Shown here: positions 29,104-39,072 of the stretch, in pieces
Layout of the letters: the number at the start of each line of letters is the position of its first letter
How positions within the stretch are numbered: position 1 is the stretch's first letter
NCBI RefSeq assembly: GCF_016595245.1
Contig: NZ_JAENHM010000028.1
Coordinates: forward strand, 40,279 to 104,278
DNA: 64,000 bases
Source of the DNA: Azospirillum endophyticum
Lineage (GTDB): Bacteria; Pseudomonadota; Alphaproteobacteria; Azospirillales; Azospirillaceae
Direction: 5' to 3'
The notes under the pieces: model-generated
What the model was told of the DNA's origin: nothing
The model's input: the letters and a program-made list of their open reading frames with translations, nothing else
Database searches by the model: none
Program-made: the position numbers and the translations under genes

Positions 29104-29724
29104 TCAGATGCGTTCGACGCTGCGGGCGGCGCCGTCGATGATGTCGGCGATGGCCTGGGTCTGCTCCGCCGTCAGGTCGCCGCGCGACAGCCGCAGCCGC
29201 AGGGCCAGTTTGAAGTTCTCGATGGCGCGGTGGATCTGCGGCGAGGATTCGCGTTGCTGGCGGGCCCGGGCATGGGCGACGCGCTCACGCACCGCAGCCA
29301 TCGTGGAGTCCGCCGCCTTCAGCGCTTCCGCCCCCTCCGGCGTGATCTCATAGAGCTTCTTGTTGCCCTCGGTGGCGCCGACGCGGATGTGGCCTTGCTC
29401 CTCCAGCAGGGTCAGCGTCGGGTAGACGACGCCGGGGCTGGGGCTGTAGGCGCCGCCGACCATCTCCTCGATCGTCTTGATCAGGTCGTAGCCGGAGCGC
29501 GGCTTCTCCGCGATCAGCCACAGGAGGACGAGGCGCAGGTCGCCATGGTCGAAGACCCGCCGCTCGCCCCGGCCACCCCGTCCGGAACCGCCCCAGCCTT
29601 CCCAGCCGCCCGGATGACCGTGGCGGCCATGACGCCCGTGACGGCCGCGCCCCTCAGGCGCTTCGTCGTCGAAGTCCGGACGCGAGAAGCGGCGACCGTG
29701 TTTGTGAAACAGATGCCGAAGCAT
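29104..29724 (-). CDS. PadR family transcriptional regulator
   Basis: 206 residues. A His/Gly/Arg-rich N-terminus (about 55 residues) precedes the PadR winged helix (DLRLVLLWLIAEKPRSGYDLIKTIEEMVGGAYSPSPGVVYPTLTLLEEQGHIRV) and a C-terminal helical dimerisation tail. PadR proteins repress stress or efflux genes on ligand binding. The palindrome TTTCGATATA-N13-TATATCGAAA starts 21 bp upstream of its start codon and is the expected operator. It is followed by the DUF2218 gene; divergent is a 641-aa unknown. Confidence 0.92.
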   Translation of the reverse strand: MLRHLFHKHGRRFSRPDFDDEAPEGRGRHGRHGRHGHPGGWEGWGGSGRGGRGERRVFDHGDLRLVLLWLIAEKPRSGYDLIKTIEEMVGGAYSPSPGVVYPTLTLLEEQGHIRVGATEGNKKLYEITPEGAEALKAADSTMAAVRERVAHARARQQRESSPQIHRAIENFKLALRLRLSRGDLTAEQTQAIADIIDGAARSVERI

Positions 29725-29744
29725 GGAACCCTCTCTCGATGCAG

Positions 29745-29777
29745 TTTCGATATAACGAAATATTAGATATATCGAAA
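29745..29777. promoter_or_regulatory. Probable PadR operator
   Basis: Perfect 10-bp inverted arms TTTCGATATA and TATATCGAAA are separated by 13 bp, in AT-rich DNA contrasting with the surrounding GC-rich genes. PadR proteins are known to bind ATAT-N-ATAT-type palindromes near their own promoters. The site lies between padR and the divergent gene, so it may control both directions. Confidence 0.75.
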
Positions 29778-29930
29778 CACGGTCTTTGACAAGGGGAACC
29801 GTTCGGCCGGATGCGCATCCGACGCCCTGCCGCTCCGACGAAATGCCGGCGCCCGCAAATCACTGTCGCCGGCCCGGCCGAACGGGCTATAACCGACGCC
29901 CCGGCTTTGCCTTCGCGCGTGTGTGCCCTG

Positions 29931-31856
29931 ATGTCCCTGCGGATCGAGACCTTTTCCAACGTCACCGGCGGCTCCAGCTTTTTCAAGGCGGCGAGCCATC
30001 CGCTGGCGGCGCCCAAGGCGGCGATCCTGATCGCGCGCTTGGCCTCCTTCGGTCCGGTCGCGGTCTACGATCCGCTGGGCCTGCTGTCGGGACTGGCCGA
30101 GTTCTACGACCTGTCGTCGGTGCCGGTCTGCGGCATCTACGTCCAGGACGTGGAGCAGTTGGGCAAGGAGGTCTTCGGCCATGCCGCCCGCCCGGTCACC
30201 GACCTGCCCGCCAGCGGCGCCCGCACCGTCTTCGTCGTCGCCTTCGATTCGCAGCGCTTGGAAGGGCACATCGCCCATCTGATCCCCAAGCAGGCCGGCG
30301 TTGTCTCGCTCGACGCCATGCGCGTGCCGGAAGACATGCTGAACGATCCCGGCCATTACCTGTCGAAGTTCAACTGGGCGACCAACTTCGCCTGGTTCCG
30401 CGACGGCGACGGCCACCACACCCGGGTGGTGTCGGCCAATTACTGGCCGCGCTACGGCGCCAAGGGCACCCGGCTGTGGGCCTGCCTGTTCGACGGCGAG
30501 GGCCGCCCGCTCGCCGACTGGACGGAGCCGATGCCGCCGACCGACGGCACGGTGGTGATCGACAGCCGTCAGGTGCGCGAGCGCTTCGACCTGTCGCCCT
30601 TCTGCGGGTCGCTGTTCCTGCACGTCATCGGCGCCGCCGGCCATGACGTGGTGAAATACGCGCTCGACACCTACGGCGACGACGACACGGTGCTGTCCTG
30701 CACCCACGACGCCAACGCCTGGCCGGCCGACCTCTATGCCGGGCTGCCCGCCCCGCGCGAGGGCGAGCGGGTGTCCTTGTGGATCCAGAACAGCCACCCG
30801 ACGCCGATCCCGGCCGGCGCCGTCGGCCTGAACCTAATGGGGTCGCCGGAAATCCGCGTGCTCGACCGGACGGTTCCGCCCTTCGCCACCGTCGAACTGG
30901 ACCTGGCCGGCCTGTTCCCCGAGGCGCGCTGGCCGCAGCAGTTCGAGGTGCAGGCCGGCAAGCATTTCGTCCGCCCGCGCTACGAGATCGTCGCCGCCGA
31001 CGGCCGTCGCCGCATCGCCCATGCCAATGTCGAGCGCACCGACCTGAAGCCGGACCCGAAGTTGCCGCAACTGACCGGTGGCGCGGTGGACAGGGGCGTC
31101 GTCGGCAAGGGCCACATCCTGCCGGCGCCGCTGCTGCCGATGGGCCGCTGGCGCACCATCCTGCTGCCGACGCCAATGAGCACGGCGCAGACCGAGCTGC
31201 CGGTGAAGGCCGTGGTCTACGACCGCAACGGCGCCGCCATGGCCGAACACCGCTTCGGCAACCTCAAGCGCTCCGACAGCGTGGCGCTGGACGTCACCGG
31301 GCTGGTCGCCGACACGGTGGTCACCGATGGCTGGGGCCATGTCGAGCTGGTCTACGACTTCGACGCCGGAACGGTTGCCGACGGCTGGCTGCACGCGCTG
31401 GTCCGTTACGAGGACCTGAAGTCCGGCCATGTGGCGGAGACCAGCTTCGGCAGCCACATGTTCAACATGGCGATGGTCTACCGCGACGAGCCGCAGAGCT
31501 ACCATGGCCGGCCGCCCGGCCTGTCGACCCGCCTGTTCCTGCGGCTGGGCACCGCGCCCTGGGACACGCTCTGCCACCTCGTCTACCCTGCCTCGACCCA
31601 GTGGCATGCCACCTCCGACACCAGCCTCGTCCTGATGCGGCGCGACGGTGTCGAAGTGGCGCGCAAGCGGCTGGCGATCCCCTGCGGCGGCTCGCGTTTC
31701 TGGCGCTATCACGAGATGTTTGCGGAAGCGGAACGGATGGCGGCGGGCGACCATGCCTATGTGCTGATCCGCGACACCACCTGCCGCCTGTTCGGCTACC
31801 ATGGCTGCCTTGCGGGTGACAGCGCCTTCAGCCTCGACCATATGTTCGGTTTCTAG
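29931..31856 (+). CDS. Conserved hypothetical protein, 641 aa
   Basis: ATG 29931 starts MSLRIETFSNVTGGSSFFKAASHPL. Residues 15-110 have an alpha/beta pattern (AILIARLASFGPVAVYDPLGLL, FVVAFDSQRLEGHIAHLIPKQAGVVSLD) like a nucleotide- or sugar-binding Rossmann half. The rest is beta-rich and repetitive, with phrases such as GRWRTILLPTPM and VALDVTGLVADTVVTDGWGHVELVYDF. No signal peptide or membrane helix is apparent. I recognise no family. It is divergent from padR and could share its operator. Confidence 0.7.
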   Translation: MSLRIETFSNVTGGSSFFKAASHPLAAPKAAILIARLASFGPVAVYDPLGLLSGLAEFYDLSSVPVCGIYVQDVEQLGKEVFGHAARPVTDLPASGARTVFVVAFDSQRLEGHIAHLIPKQAGVVSLDAMRVPEDMLNDPGHYLSKFNWATNFAWFRDGDGHHTRVVSANYWPRYGAKGTRLWACLFDGEGRPLADWTEPMPPTDGTVVIDSRQVRERFDLSPFCGSLFLHVIGAAGHDVVKYALDTYGDDDTVLSCTHDANAWPADLYAGLPAPREGERVSLWIQNSHPTPIPAGAVGLNLMGSPEIRVLDRTVPPFATVELDLAGLFPEARWPQQFEVQAGKHFVRPRYEIVAADGRRRIAHANVERTDLKPDPKLPQLTGGAVDRGVVGKGHILPAPLLPMGRWRTILLPTPMSTAQTELPVKAVVYDRNGAAMAEHRFGNLKRSDSVALDVTGLVADTVVTDGWGHVELVYDFDAGTVADGWLHALVRYEDLKSGHVAETSFGSHMFNMAMVYRDEPQSYHGRPPGLSTRLFLRLGTAPWDTLCHLVYPASTQWHATSDTSLVLMRRDGVEVARKRLAIPCGGSRFWRYHEMFAEAERMAAGDHAYVLIRDTTCRLFGYHGCLAGDSAFSLDHMFGF

Positions 31857-31906
31857 AGCCGTTTTAATCACGACTCCCTTCGCCGGGATTTTGCGGGATC
31901 ACGTCC

Positions 31907-32911
31907 ATGGCCACCACGCACCACACCAAGGTTCTCATCATCGGCGCCGGCCCGGCCGGTTATACCGCCGCCATCTATGCCGCGCGCGCCAACCTTCAGC
32001 CGCTGATGGTCCAGGGCATGCAGCCGGGCGGCCAGCTGATGATCACCACCGATGTGGAGAATTACCCCGGCTTCGCCGATCCGATCCAAGGCCCCTGGCT
32101 GATGGAGCAGATGCAGAAGCAGGCCGAGCATGTCGGCACGAAGATGGTCTTCGACCTGATCACCGACGTCGACTTCACGCAGCGCCCCTTCGTCTGCAAG
32201 GGCGACAGCGGCGACACCTACACCGCCGACAGCGTCATCATCGCCACCGGCGCCCAGGCGCGCTGGCTCGGCATCTCGACCGAGGAGATCTATCGCGGCT
32301 TCGGCGTCTCGGCCTGCGCCACCTGCGACGGCTTCTTCTTCCGCGGCAAGGAGGTGGCGGTCGTCGGCGGCGGCAACTCCGCGGTCGAGGAGGCGCTGTA
32401 CCTGACCAACCACGCGTCCAAGGTGACGGTCATCCACCGCCGCGACGGCTTCCGCGCCGAGCGCATCATGCAGGACCGCCTGTTCCGCCACCCGAAGATC
32501 GAGGTGGTGTGGGACAGCACGGTCGAGGAGATCGTCGGCGAGGGCGACGGCACCATGGGCAACCCGCGCGCCGTCACCGGCGTCCGCGTCAAGAACGTCA
32601 AGTCGGGCGAAGAGCGCGTGATCCCGGTGGCCGGCGTCTTCGTCGCCATCGGCCATGTGCCAGCGACCGGCATCTTCCAGGGCAAGGTGGAGATGGACGA
32701 CGCGGGCTACATCGTCACGGTGCCCGATTCGACCGCCACCGACATCCCCGGCGTCTTCGCCGCCGGCGACGTGAAGGACAAGGTCTACCGCCAGGCGGTC
32801 ACCGCCGCCGGCATGGGCTGCATGGCCGCGCTGGAGGCCGAGCGCTGGCTCGCCCACCACGAGCCGGCGGCCGGCGCCCATGGCGATCCCAGCCCGGCCG
32901 GGACTTGGTGA
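31907..32911 (+). CDS. trxB: Thioredoxin reductase (NADPH)
   Basis: 334 residues. FAD loop IIGAGPAGYTAAIYAARA, redox centre ACATCDGFFF (CxxC, about 140), NADPH loop VVGGGNSAVEEALYL and the C-terminal GVFAAGDVKDKVYRQAVTAAGMGCMAALEAE give a canonical low-molecular-weight TrxB. It reduces thioredoxin with NADPH in the cytosol. It is monocistronic and followed by a dispersed inverted repeat. The last 20 residues (HHEPAAGAHGDP) are a low-complexity extension. Confidence 0.97.
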   Translation: MATTHHTKVLIIGAGPAGYTAAIYAARANLQPLMVQGMQPGGQLMITTDVENYPGFADPIQGPWLMEQMQKQAEHVGTKMVFDLITDVDFTQRPFVCKGDSGDTYTADSVIIATGAQARWLGISTEEIYRGFGVSACATCDGFFFRGKEVAVVGGGNSAVEEALYLTNHASKVTVIHRRDGFRAERIMQDRLFRHPKIEVVWDSTVEEIVGEGDGTMGNPRAVTGVRVKNVKSGEERVIPVAGVFVAIGHVPATGIFQGKVEMDDAGYIVTVPDSTATDIPGVFAAGDVKDKVYRQAVTAAGMGCMAALEAERWLAHHEPAAGAHGDPSPAGTW

Positions 32912-32923
32912 TCTGAGGCGTTT

Positions 32924-33047
32924 GCCCCCTCCCTGACCCTCCCCCGCTAGCGCGGGAGAGGGAACTCCGCCTCTACCTTGCATTGCATCAAGCTGACAAG
33001 CGTCCAATCCCCTCTCCCGCAAAGCGGGGGAGGGATAGGGAGGGGGC
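32924..33047. repeat. Dispersed GC-rich inverted repeat (unit B)
   Basis: GCCCCCTCCCTGACCCTCCC at 32924 pairs with GCGGGGGAGGGATAGGGAGG at 33024. The arms are about 24 bp and nearly perfect, and each is followed or preceded by its own small hairpin. The middle contains TTGCATCAAG, which also occurs beside unit C. It sits between trxB and the ABC operon and may end trxB transcription. Confidence 0.85.
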
Positions 33048-33149
33048 ACCCACGGCAACCACCTCCCCATACCCCCCTATGCCCTTGACGGGCTTTGCAC
33101 AAAGCTCCGACTGTGATTCCCTTGGCGTTCAAACCGCGAGGGAATCCTC

Positions 33150-34160
33150 TTGCCTACGCTGAAACGCGGCTTGGCCCTGCTGGCCACGGTGGCCGCCACC
33201 CTGCTGGGCCTGCTGCTGGTCACCTTCCTGATCGGCCGCGTCGTGCCGATCGACCCGGTGCTGTCGGCGCTCGGCGACCGCGCCAGCGCGGAAAGCTACG
33301 CGCAGATGCGCACGCAGCTCGGCCTCGACCTGCCGCTGTGGCAGCAGTTCCTCCGCTATCTCGGCGACGTGGCTCAGGGCGACCTCGGCACCTCGGTGCT
33401 GACCTCCCGCCCGGTGCTGGAGGATGTACTGCGCGTCTTCCCGGCGACGATGGAGCTGGCGACGGTCGCCGTCGTCATCGGTGCGGTGCTGGGCGTTCCG
33501 GCCGGGGTGTTCGCCGCCACCCACCGCGGGCGCTGGCCCGACCATGCCATCCGCCTGCTCGGCCTGATCGGCCATTCGCTGCCGATCTTCTGGCTCGGGC
33601 TGATGGCCTTGCTGCTGTTCTACGCCAAGCTGGACTGGGCGCCGGGACCGGGCCGGGTCGACGTCTTCTATGAGGGGATGGTCGACGCGGTGACCGGCAT
33701 CGTCACGGTCGACGCCCTGCTGGCCGGCGAGCCCGACATCTTCTGGAACGCGCTGCATCATCTGGTGCTGCCGTCCGCCATCCTCGGCCTCTACAGCGTC
33801 GCCTACATCGCGCGGATGACACGCGGCTTCATGCTCGACCAGCTGCGGCAGGAATACATCACCACCGCCCGGGTGAAAGGCCTGTCGGAGACCCGCGTGG
33901 TCTGGCGCCATGCGCTGGGCAACATCGCGGTGCCGCTGATCACCGTCATCGCCCTGTCCTACGCCGGGCTGCTGGAGGGATCGGTGCTGACCGAGACGGT
34001 ATTCGCCTGGCCCGGCCTCGGGCTCTACATCACCAATTCGCTGCTCAGCGCCGACATGAACGCGGTGCTGGGCGGGACGCTGGTGGTCGGCGCGGTCTTC
34101 ATCGCGCTGAACCTGCTGTCCGACCTGCTCTACCGCCTTCTGGATCCCCGGGCCCGATGA
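33150..34160 (+). CDS. ABC transporter permease, peptide/nickel (DppB/OppB) family
   Basis: 336 residues from TTG 33150 (GAGGGA upstream). The N-terminal helix, the GLDLPLWQQFLRYLGDVAQGDLGTS motif and six membrane segments are typical DppB/OppB; the EAA loop (YITTARVKGLSETRVVWRHALGN) contacts the ATPases. It overlaps the next permease by 4 bp (ATGA). It is the first of four genes with no substrate-binding protein in the cluster. Substrate unknown: dipeptide, oligopeptide or nickel. Confidence 0.92.
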   Translation: MPTLKRGLALLATVAATLLGLLLVTFLIGRVVPIDPVLSALGDRASAESYAQMRTQLGLDLPLWQQFLRYLGDVAQGDLGTSVLTSRPVLEDVLRVFPATMELATVAVVIGAVLGVPAGVFAATHRGRWPDHAIRLLGLIGHSLPIFWLGLMALLLFYAKLDWAPGPGRVDVFYEGMVDAVTGIVTVDALLAGEPDIFWNALHHLVLPSAILGLYSVAYIARMTRGFMLDQLRQEYITTARVKGLSETRVVWRHALGNIAVPLITVIALSYAGLLEGSVLTETVFAWPGLGLYITNSLLSADMNAVLGGTLVVGAVFIALNLLSDLLYRLLDPRAR

Positions 34161-35077
34161 CCGCGCGCTCCGATATCCCACCCGCCGGCTGGCGGGACTG
34201 GCTGACCACCGACACGCCGCAGTCGCGCACCCAGGCCCGGCTGGGCCGCGCCTGGGCCGGCTGGACCGCCTTCCGCCGCAACCGGCTGGCCGTCGCCGGG
34301 CTGCTGATCGTGCTGGCCCTGGTCGTCGTCGCGGCGCTGGCCCCGGTGCTGGCGCCCTACCATCCCTATGCCCAGGACCTGAACGGCCGGCTGCTGCCGC
34401 CCAGCCTCGCCCATTGGCTGGGGACCGACGCCTTCGGCCGCGACATCCTGTCCCGCCTGATCCATGGCGCGCGGCTGACGCTGATGATCGTGGCGCTGGT
34501 GGCGGCGACGGCGCCGCTGGCCGGGCTGGCGATCGGCACGGCCGCCGGCTATTTCGGCGGCTGGGTCGACACCGTGCTGATGCGCATCACCGACATCGCT
34601 CTCGCCTTCCCCAAGCTGATCCTGGCACTGGCCTTCGTCGCCGCGCTCGGCCCCGGCATCGAGAATGCGGTGATCGCCATCGCCATCACCTCCTGGCCGC
34701 CCTATGCCCGCATCGCGCGGGCGGAGACGCTGACCGTCCGCCACGCCGACTTCATCAGCGCCGCCCGGCTGCAGGGGGCGTCGAGCCTGCGCATCATCCT
34801 CGGCCACATCATGCCGCTGTGCGTCGCCTCGCTGATCGTGCGGACGACGCTGGACATGGCCGGCGTGATCCTGACCGCTGCCGGCCTCGGCTTCCTCGGC
34901 CTCGGCGCCCAGCCGCCGCTGCCGGAATGGGGGGCGATGATCGCCAACGGCCGGCAATATGTGCTGGAGCAATGGTGGGTCGCCGCCATGCCCGGCCTTG
35001 CCATCTTCATCGTCAGCCTGGGCTTCAACCTGCTGGGCGACGGTCTGCGCGACGTGCTGGACCCGAAGGGGGACTGA
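34157..35077 (+). CDS. ABC transporter permease, peptide/nickel (DppC/OppC) family
   Basis: 306 residues. The N-terminal cytoplasmic OppC-N segment (WTAFRRNRLAVAGLLIVLALVVVAALAPVLAPYHP) is followed by WLGTDAFGRDILSRLIHGARLTL, the DppC signature, and the EAA loop DFISAARLQGASSLRIILGHIMP. Six membrane helices are predicted. It overlaps its partner permease by 4 bp and ends 2 bp before the first ATPase gene. The two permeases form the membrane heterodimer. Confidence 0.93.
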   Translation: MTARSDIPPAGWRDWLTTDTPQSRTQARLGRAWAGWTAFRRNRLAVAGLLIVLALVVVAALAPVLAPYHPYAQDLNGRLLPPSLAHWLGTDAFGRDILSRLIHGARLTLMIVALVAATAPLAGLAIGTAAGYFGGWVDTVLMRITDIALAFPKLILALAFVAALGPGIENAVIAIAITSWPPYARIARAETLTVRHADFISAARLQGASSLRIILGHIMPLCVASLIVRTTLDMAGVILTAAGLGFLGLGAQPPLPEWGAMIANGRQYVLEQWWVAAMPGLAIFIVSLGFNLLGDGLRDVLDPKGD

Positions 35078-35079
35078 AA

Positions 35080-35937
35080 ATGACGGACGACGCTCCCCTC
35101 CTCGAGGTCTCCAACCTCCGCGTCGCCTTCCCCACCCGCACCGGCATGGCCGAGGCGGTGCGCGGCGTCTCCTTCACCCTGGGCCGCGAGAAACTGGGCA
35201 TCGTCGGCGAGTCGGGCTCCGGCAAGTCGATGACCGGCCGCTCGATCCTGCGCCTCGTGCCGCCGCCGGGCCGGGTCAGCGCCGACCGGCTGGCCTTCCG
35301 CGGCGAGGATCTGCTGGCGGCATCGCCCAGGCGCCTGCGCGACATCCGCGGCCGGCGCATCGCCATGGTGATGCAGGACCCGAAATACTCGCTCAACCCG
35401 GTGATGACCGTCGGCCGCCAGATCGCCGAGGCCTACCGCGTCCACAGCCACGCCGGCGCGGCCGAAGCGAAGCGCCGCGCGCTGGAGATGCTGGCCGCCG
35501 TACGCATCCGCGACCCGGAACGGGTCTATGACCGCTACCCGCACGAGGTGTCGGGCGGCATGGGCCAGCGCATCATGATCGCCATGATGCTGATTCCCGG
35601 CCCCGACCTGCTGATCGCCGACGAGCCGACCTCCGCCCTCGACGTCACCGTGCAGATGCAGGTGCTGGCGATCCTCGACGACCTGTGTTCCCAGCGCGGC
35701 ATGGGCATGATCTTCGTCAGCCACGACCTAAACCTCGTGGCCTCCTTTTGCGACCGCATCCTGATCATGTATGCTGGCCGGGTGGTGGAGAGCTGCCGCG
35801 CGTCGGAACTGCACACGGCGACCCACCCCTACACCCGCGGCCTGCTCGCCAGCCTGCCGAGGATCGGCGAACCGCCGGGCGACCTGCCGGTGCTGAGCCG
35901 CGATCCGGCCTGGTTGACGGCTGGGTTGGAGGCCTGA
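35080..35937 (+). CDS. ABC transporter ATP-binding protein (DppD/OppD family)
   Basis: 285 residues from ATG 35080 (GAAGGGGG 7 bp upstream). Walker A GESGSGKSMTG, Q-loop MVMQDPKYSLNPVMTVGRQI, signature SGGMGQRIMIAMML, Walker B LLIADEPTSALDVT and H-loop VSHDLN are intact. It lacks the Cys-rich C-terminal Fe-S extension of some DppD/OppD proteins and ends soon after GDLPVL. It pairs with the next ATPase. Confidence 0.93.
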   Translation: MTDDAPLLEVSNLRVAFPTRTGMAEAVRGVSFTLGREKLGIVGESGSGKSMTGRSILRLVPPPGRVSADRLAFRGEDLLAASPRRLRDIRGRRIAMVMQDPKYSLNPVMTVGRQIAEAYRVHSHAGAAEAKRRALEMLAAVRIRDPERVYDRYPHEVSGGMGQRIMIAMMLIPGPDLLIADEPTSALDVTVQMQVLAILDDLCSQRGMGMIFVSHDLNLVASFCDRILIMYAGRVVESCRASELHTATHPYTRGLLASLPRIGEPPGDLPVLSRDPAWLTAGLEA

Positions 35938-35939
35938 GG

Positions 35940-36719
<780 letters not shown>

Positions 36720-36756
36720 GGGAAGGCAAAAAAAGAAATTGCATCAAGTGGTAATC

Positions 36757-36915
36757 GCCCTCTCCCGCCCCGGGAGAGGGAGGGGACCCGCGCCAAAGGC
36801 GGGGGGAGGGTGAGGGGAAATCCAAGAGTCCAGAAGCGCATGGCTTCTTGGAATGCCCCTCACCCTTCCCATGCTCCGCATGGGCCCCTTCCCTCTCCCG
36901 GGGCGGGAGAGGGAG
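36757..36915. repeat. Dispersed GC-rich inverted repeat (unit C)
   Basis: CGCCCTCTCCCGCCCCGGGA and GGGGGGAGGGTGAGGGG on the left are mirrored by CCCCTCACCCTTCCC and TTCCCTCTCCCGGGGCGGGA on the right. The central TCCAAGA and TCTTGGA arms add another hairpin. TTGCATCAAG precedes the left arm, as in unit B. The right arm supplies the last codons and stop of the EAL-GGDEF gene (end 36860). Confidence 0.88.
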
Positions 36916-38788
36916 CTAAATGCACCAGCCGCACCACGCACAGCTTGTCCTCCGCCCCCTTGGCGGCGGCCTTGTGGTCGGCGATGGCGGCGTTGATGGC
37001 GTCGGGTGTCAACCCATGCGGACCCGGCGGGATCACCACCGCCACCCCGCTGGCCGCCAGCAGCGGGAAGCGCCGGACCGCCCCGTAGCGGTCCTTCGCC
37101 AGAAAGCCGCCGCTGACCCGCGTTTCGGTGTCGTACAGGCTCTCGGCGTCGGACCGGAACAGCGCCAGCAGTTCGGCCAGCCGAGCCAGCACCTCGCCCT
37201 CCTCGCCGCCGCTGACGCCGAGGAAGAAGTCGTCGCCGCCGATGTGGCCGGCGAAGGCGTCGGCGTCGCTGGATGCCCCGGCGCTGCCGGCCCAGGCCTT
37301 CAGCCGCTCGCTGAACATCAGGATGGCGCGGTCGCCCTGACGGAAGCCGAAATTGTCGTTGAAGGGCTTGAAGTTGTCGAAATCCAGGTAGGCCAGCACA
37401 TGGACGCGCCCGTCGTCGGCCAGCGCCCCTTCGATATGGCGCAGGATCGCCGCGTTGCCGGGCAGCCGGGTCAGCGGATTCTGGTCGGTCGCCATCGCCA
37501 GATTGCGTTCGTGCACCAGACGCAGCAGCGCTCCGCTCGACAGCACGCCGGCATAGGCGCCCCCCTCGACGATCACGATGCCGTCGGCGGCGGATTCGGT
37601 GGAGAAGGCCTCGATCACCCGGTCCAGCGGGGTGGAAATGTCGCAGACCGGCGAGCGGATGACCAGGTCGTCCAGCCGGTCGCCCAGGCCGCGGTTGCGC
37701 AGCAACTCCCCGCCGAAGCGCGAGTAGACGAAGCGCTTCAGGTCGCGTTCGCGGATCAGGCCCAGCGGCCGGTCATGCTCGTCGATGATCGGGGCGATGG
37801 GGGCGCTGCCCTCGCGCCGGAAATAGTCCAGCAGCTCGGTCTTGCGCGAATTGGCGCGCAGCGGCGGCAGCCGTTCGATCACCTCCGACAGGCGGCGGTG
37901 CGACTCGCTCGGCTGTCGGCGATCCTTGCGGTTCAGCTCCTCGACCACCGGATAGCGGTTCGGCAGGCTGGTCAGGTCGGCGCGCGGCCGGGCGATCAGG
38001 AAGCCCTGGGCGAAATCGCAGCCGAGATCCCGGCAGGTGTAGAACTCGGTGGCGGTCTCCACCCCCTCCGCCACGATCTGGATGCCCAGCGCATGGGCGT
38101 GGCCGGCCAGCGCCGCCACCAGCCCCCGCTTGCGCGAGTCCGCGTCGATGCCGGCGATGAAGAAGCGGTCGATCTTCACGTAATCCGGCCGTGCCTCGTA
38201 GAGCGTGCGCAGGCCGGAATGGCCGACGCCGAAATCGTCGATGGCGATGCCGGTCCCGTTCTGGCGATAGCGGTCGACCGCCGCGTCCACCGCGACGCCG
38301 CTGGCGACCGGCCGGCTTTCCGACAGTTCCAGCACGATGCCGCTGTTGCGCGAGGCTGCCGGGTCATGGGTGAACCACGGCGAGTCGGGATGGCCGATCA
38401 GCCGGGCGTCGAGGTTCAGGAACAGCTTCGACTCGCTCCAGCCCGCCAGCGCGCGATACGCGGCGACCGCCTTGGCGTGCAGCGCGGTCTCCACCGTCGC
38501 CAGCAGTCCGGCGGCCTCGGCGGCGTCGAGCAACGCACCGGCATTGGCGAAGCTCGTGCGCTCGAAGCCGCGCAGCAGAGCCTCATAGCCATGGCAGCGG
38601 CCGGACCGCAGTTGGACGATGGGTTGGAAGGCGTAGCGCAGGGCACCGACCGCCGATGCCCAGTCAAACGCTTCGGCAGCGCCGTCCGCGGAGCCGATGG
38701 CGGTCCAGCCCGCGCCATAGGACCCGGCACGGTCGCTTTCCGCCCTCCCGGAATTGGCTCCGGCTTTAGTCGTGGTCAGCACAGTCAT
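36860..38788 (-). CDS. EAL-CBS-GGDEF dual-domain cyclic-di-GMP protein
   Basis: 642 residues. The EAL domain (about 45-280) retains YEALLRGF, ELSESRP, IDDFGVGHSGL, VKIDRF and AEGVET, the metal- and substrate-binding residues of a c-di-GMP phosphodiesterase. A CBS pair follows (PIIDEHDRPLGLIRERDLKRF; DGIVIVEGGAYAGVLSSGALL), then a GGDEF domain with HIGGDDFFLG, competent for c-di-GMP synthesis. There are no membrane segments, so it is cytosolic, and the CBS pair could sense adenylates. The last 18 residues (APSPAPGEGRG...) are translated repeat unit C. It is convergent with the ABC operon. Confidence 0.92.
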   Translation of the reverse strand: MTVLTTTKAGANSGRAESDRAGSYGAGWTAIGSADGAAEAFDWASAVGALRYAFQPIVQLRSGRCHGYEALLRGFERTSFANAGALLDAAEAAGLLATVETALHAKAVAAYRALAGWSESKLFLNLDARLIGHPDSPWFTHDPAASRNSGIVLELSESRPVASGVAVDAAVDRYRQNGTGIAIDDFGVGHSGLRTLYEARPDYVKIDRFFIAGIDADSRKRGLVAALAGHAHALGIQIVAEGVETATEFYTCRDLGCDFAQGFLIARPRADLTSLPNRYPVVEELNRKDRRQPSESHRRLSEVIERLPPLRANSRKTELLDYFRREGSAPIAPIIDEHDRPLGLIRERDLKRFVYSRFGGELLRNRGLGDRLDDLVIRSPVCDISTPLDRVIEAFSTESAADGIVIVEGGAYAGVLSSGALLRLVHERNLAMATDQNPLTRLPGNAAILRHIEGALADDGRVHVLAYLDFDNFKPFNDNFGFRQGDRAILMFSERLKAWAGSAGASSDADAFAGHIGGDDFFLGVSGGEEGEVLARLAELLALFRSDAESLYDTETRVSGGFLAKDRYGAVRRFPLLAASGVAVVIPPGPHGLTPDAINAAIADHKAAAKGAEDKLCVVRLVHLAPSPAPGEGRGPCGAWEG

Positions 38789-39014
38789 CGCTCGGTCCGC
38801 CAGCGCCGGTCCCGCATAGAATCAGCACTCGTTTGTAACAGAGCTTGTTTGCGGTTTCATGACCGCAGCGTCACGTTGTTGTGCGACGAGATCACCCGCC
38901 GGAGAGTCGGGAGAGCGAGCAAGCCTGGAATTTGAGTTGATCGACGGGCCATGAACGCACGGCATGGTGGAATACGCATTGTCCACCCCGCTGCGCATCG
39001 CTATGCATGCAGGC

Positions 39015-39055
39015 GTGGGAACCGGGCGGCGGAGTGGCCACCGCCCGCGTCCCAC
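39015..39055 (+). ncRNA. Structured leader hairpin before the 23-aa peptide
   Basis: GTGGGA-AC-CGGGCGG pairs with CCGCCCG-CG-TCCCAC around an 11-nt loop: a 13-bp stem interrupted by one 2x2 internal loop. It ends about 5 nt before the GAGGAG ribosome-binding site of the peptide ORF. The placement suggests a regulatory RNA leader or a stabilising 5' cap on a short transcript. Confidence 0.5.
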
Positions 39056-39072
39056 TTACCGAGGAGCACCGA

